The translations under genes and the position numbers were made by a program. From assembly GCA_902749685.1 (NCBI GenBank), contig CACVKW010001383.1, positions 1-64,000 of the forward strand: a stretch of DNA of 64,000 bases, written 5' to 3'. Shown here one piece after another: positions 62,493 to 64,000 of this stretch (its first letter is position 1; each line of letters starts with the position of its first letter). The notes beneath the pieces were generated by a model, which searched no databases, was not told the origin of the DNA, and was given only the letters and a program-made list of their open reading frames with translations. The DNA comes from Olavius sp. associated proteobacterium Delta 1. Lineage in GTDB: Bacteria; Desulfobacterota; Desulfobacteria; Desulfobacterales; JAFDCJ01.

Positions 62493-64000
62493 ATGAAAGA
62501 CAATTCGCTCATAAAGATGATCGGCATTACCAAGACTTTCCCGGGAGCGATCGCCAATGACGAAGTCGACTTCGATCTGCAGGCCGGAGAAATTCACAGC
62601 CTTCTGGGAGAAAACGGTGCCGGCAAGACAACCCTGATGAATATTCTCGCGGGAATGTACCAGCCGGATAAGGGCACAATTGGAGTCCGTGGTCAAACTG
62701 TTCAAATCCGGTCACCGCAGGATTCCTTGAAACTGGGAATCGGCATGGTTTATCAACACTTCACTTTAATTCCCAATTTAACGGTCCTGGAAAACCTCAT
62801 GCTGGGTTTCGAAGGCGGCCTATTTTTAAACCTGAAAAGAGCAGAGCGCAAACTTCAGCAAATCTCTGAATCATACGGTCTTTCGATCGACCCGCACAGA
62901 ATGCCCCAGGACCTATCGATCGGTGAACGTCAGCGGACTGAAATTCTGAAAATACTCTATCATGAATCCGACGTATTGATATTGGACGAACCCGCTTCAG
63001 TGCTCTCTTCGGCCGAGGCCGAAAACCTGTATCATACGTTGAAACTGTTGCGCAATGTTGGAAAATCGGTAATTTTGATTACGCACAACTTGAAAGAAGC
63101 GCTTGCTGTATCAGATCATATTACCATTATGCGGTCAGGGAGGAAAGCTGCCGAGCTGTCAGGTGACAGTCTAAGGGCCATGGATCCAAAAGCTGCCTCA
63201 GGTAAAATTCTTGAATTAATGTTCGGGGCGATTCCCCAGTCCGCGTCCTCTGACGTCGAAACAGTATTGGTGGATGATCCGCTGCTGGTATTAAAAAATG
63301 TTGAGGTCTTAAATAGTAGGGGTCAAGTCGGTCTGAAGCGCATTTCTTTTAGCGTCAGAAATGGCGAAATTTTTGGCATTACCGGGGTTGCCGGTGAAGA
63401 TCAGCGATTGCTGGCTGAGGTCATCGGGGGACAAAAACGGGCAAGCTCGGGCAGATTGCATTACCGCGGACGTGACATCACCCGGCTGAAAATCGCCGAA
63501 CGCTTTGAACTGGGGATTGGCTATATCACTGCCGACCGCATCAATGAAGGATGCGTTCTCAATATGGCGCTTTCGGAAAACTCGATTCTGCAAAACTATA
63601 ATCGACCGCCGTTTTCGAATTTCGGTATTTTAGACCAGGCGCACATCCGGTCTTTTGCCGCTGATCTGATCAGCCGCTTCGCAATCCGGGCGATCGGACC
63701 TGAAGCAGCCGTCAGCACGCTCAGCGGCGGCAATATTCAGAAGTTTTTACTGGCCCGCAGCCTTGCAGGGAAACCGGGCCTGATAATTTGTAACAGCCCG
63801 ACTTATGGCCTCGATGCCAAAACCATTCGTTTTGTGCAGGATCTGCTCAAAGCAGAAAGCCGGCAAGGAACTGCCGTCCTGCTGATCACCTCGGACATGG
63901 ACGAACTGTTCAGTTGCAGCAACCGTATCGGCGTATTGTTTAATGGTGAGATCGTCGGCCTCATGGAGCGGGGCGATGCAACAACTGAAAAAGTCGCAAA
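62493..64000 (+). CDS. Two-domain ABC transporter ATPase (RbsA/NupO-type), partial at window end
   Basis: At least 502 residues, cut by the right window edge. Domain 1: Walker A LGENGAGKTTL (about residues 38-48), Q-loop VYQHF, signature LSIGERQRTEILKIL and Walker B VLILDEPASVLSS. Domain 2 begins near residue 270: VAGEDQRLLAEV in place of Walker A, signature LSGGNIQKFLLARSL, and IICNSPTYGLDA, where these proteins usually have QPTRGLD. The two-domain form with a degenerate second site is typical of ATPases of sugar and BmpA/nucleoside ABC importers. The permease and binding-protein genes presumably follow outside the window. The 257 bp upstream (62236-62492) hold no gene. Confidence 0.88.
   Translation, partial: MKDNSLIKMIGITKTFPGAIANDEVDFDLQAGEIHSLLGENGAGKTTLMNILAGMYQPDKGTIGVRGQTVQIRSPQDSLKLGIGMVYQHFTLIPNLTVLENLMLGFEGGLFLNLKRAERKLQQISESYGLSIDPHRMPQDLSIGERQRTEILKILYHESDVLILDEPASVLSSAEAENLYHTLKLLRNVGKSVILITHNLKEALAVSDHITIMRSGRKAAELSGDSLRAMDPKAASGKILELMFGAIPQSASSDVETVLVDDPLLVLKNVEVLNSRGQVGLKRISFSVRNGEIFGITGVAGEDQRLLAEVIGGQKRASSGRLHYRGRDITRLKIAERFELGIGYITADRINEGCVLNMALSENSILQNYNRPPFSNFGILDQAHIRSFAADLISRFAIRAIGPEAAVSTLSGGNIQKFLLARSLAGKPGLIICNSPTYGLDAKTIRFVQDLLKAESRQGTAVLLITSDMDELFSCSNRIGVLFNGEIVGLMERGDATTEKVA

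Overview
The window looks like a chromosomal segment of an anaerobic Desulfobacterota bacterium (sulfate-reducer-like; Desulfobacterales is my best guess). The reasons are a tetraheme class III-type cytochrome c inside an rnf operon, a membrane pyrophosphatase, CarD, a DUF1844 protein, a B12-binding-type radical SAM protein and a division/cell-wall (dcw) cluster. No phage, insertion sequence or CRISPR array was seen.

Layout. (1) 164-14647, minus strand: a surface-polysaccharide locus read from 14647 towards 164, with two SAM methyltransferases, a Wzx-type flippase, four GT4-type glycosyltransferases, a GT2-methyltransferase fusion, two polytopic GT39/DUF2723-type proteins and an AsnB-like amidotransferase that appears to lack an internal segment. 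(2) 14648-15502: gap ending in a promoter and MraZ boxes. (3) 15503-33243, plus strand: dcw cluster mraZ-rsmH-ftsL-ftsI-murE-murF-mraY-murD-ftsW-murG-murC-ftsQ-ftsA-ftsZ, without murB or ddl. (4) 33559-35271: radical SAM protein. (5) 35720-42758: rnf operon of unusual design, RnfB fused to a GltD/NfnB-type flavoprotein, then a tRNA-like remnant, tetraheme cytochrome, RnfC, D, G, E, A. (6) 43076-47959: radical SAM/SPASM enzyme, a FemAB/GNAT-like protein and three paralogues of an unnamed ~200-residue family. (7) 48258-51140: YeiH-type exporter and a Na+/Ca2+ antiporter. (8) 51640-59582, minus strand: RluA-family synthase, CarD, H+-pyrophosphatase, Pth, L25, Prs, tRNA-Gln, IspE, DUF1844. (9) 59837-64000: ABC-F ATPase, GYD-domain protein and a two-domain sugar/nucleoside-type ABC ATPase cut by the window end.

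The two most unusual signals are these. First, most longer intergenic regions are built from degenerate tandem heptanucleotides, often as two inverted arrays that could fold into a long hairpin; they reach into murE, murD and murG and fill the whole murG-murC spacer up to the murC start codon. A separate MITE-like family of about 120-180 bp (four copies) and a small TCCGCC-N3-GGCGGA palindrome also recur. Second, the Rnf complex has a dinucleotide-binding flavoprotein domain fused to RnfB, while its RnfC lacks the usual glycine-rich NADH/FMN signature. This suggests that the soluble electron-entry site has moved, or that the complex feeds another donor or acceptor through the cytochrome.
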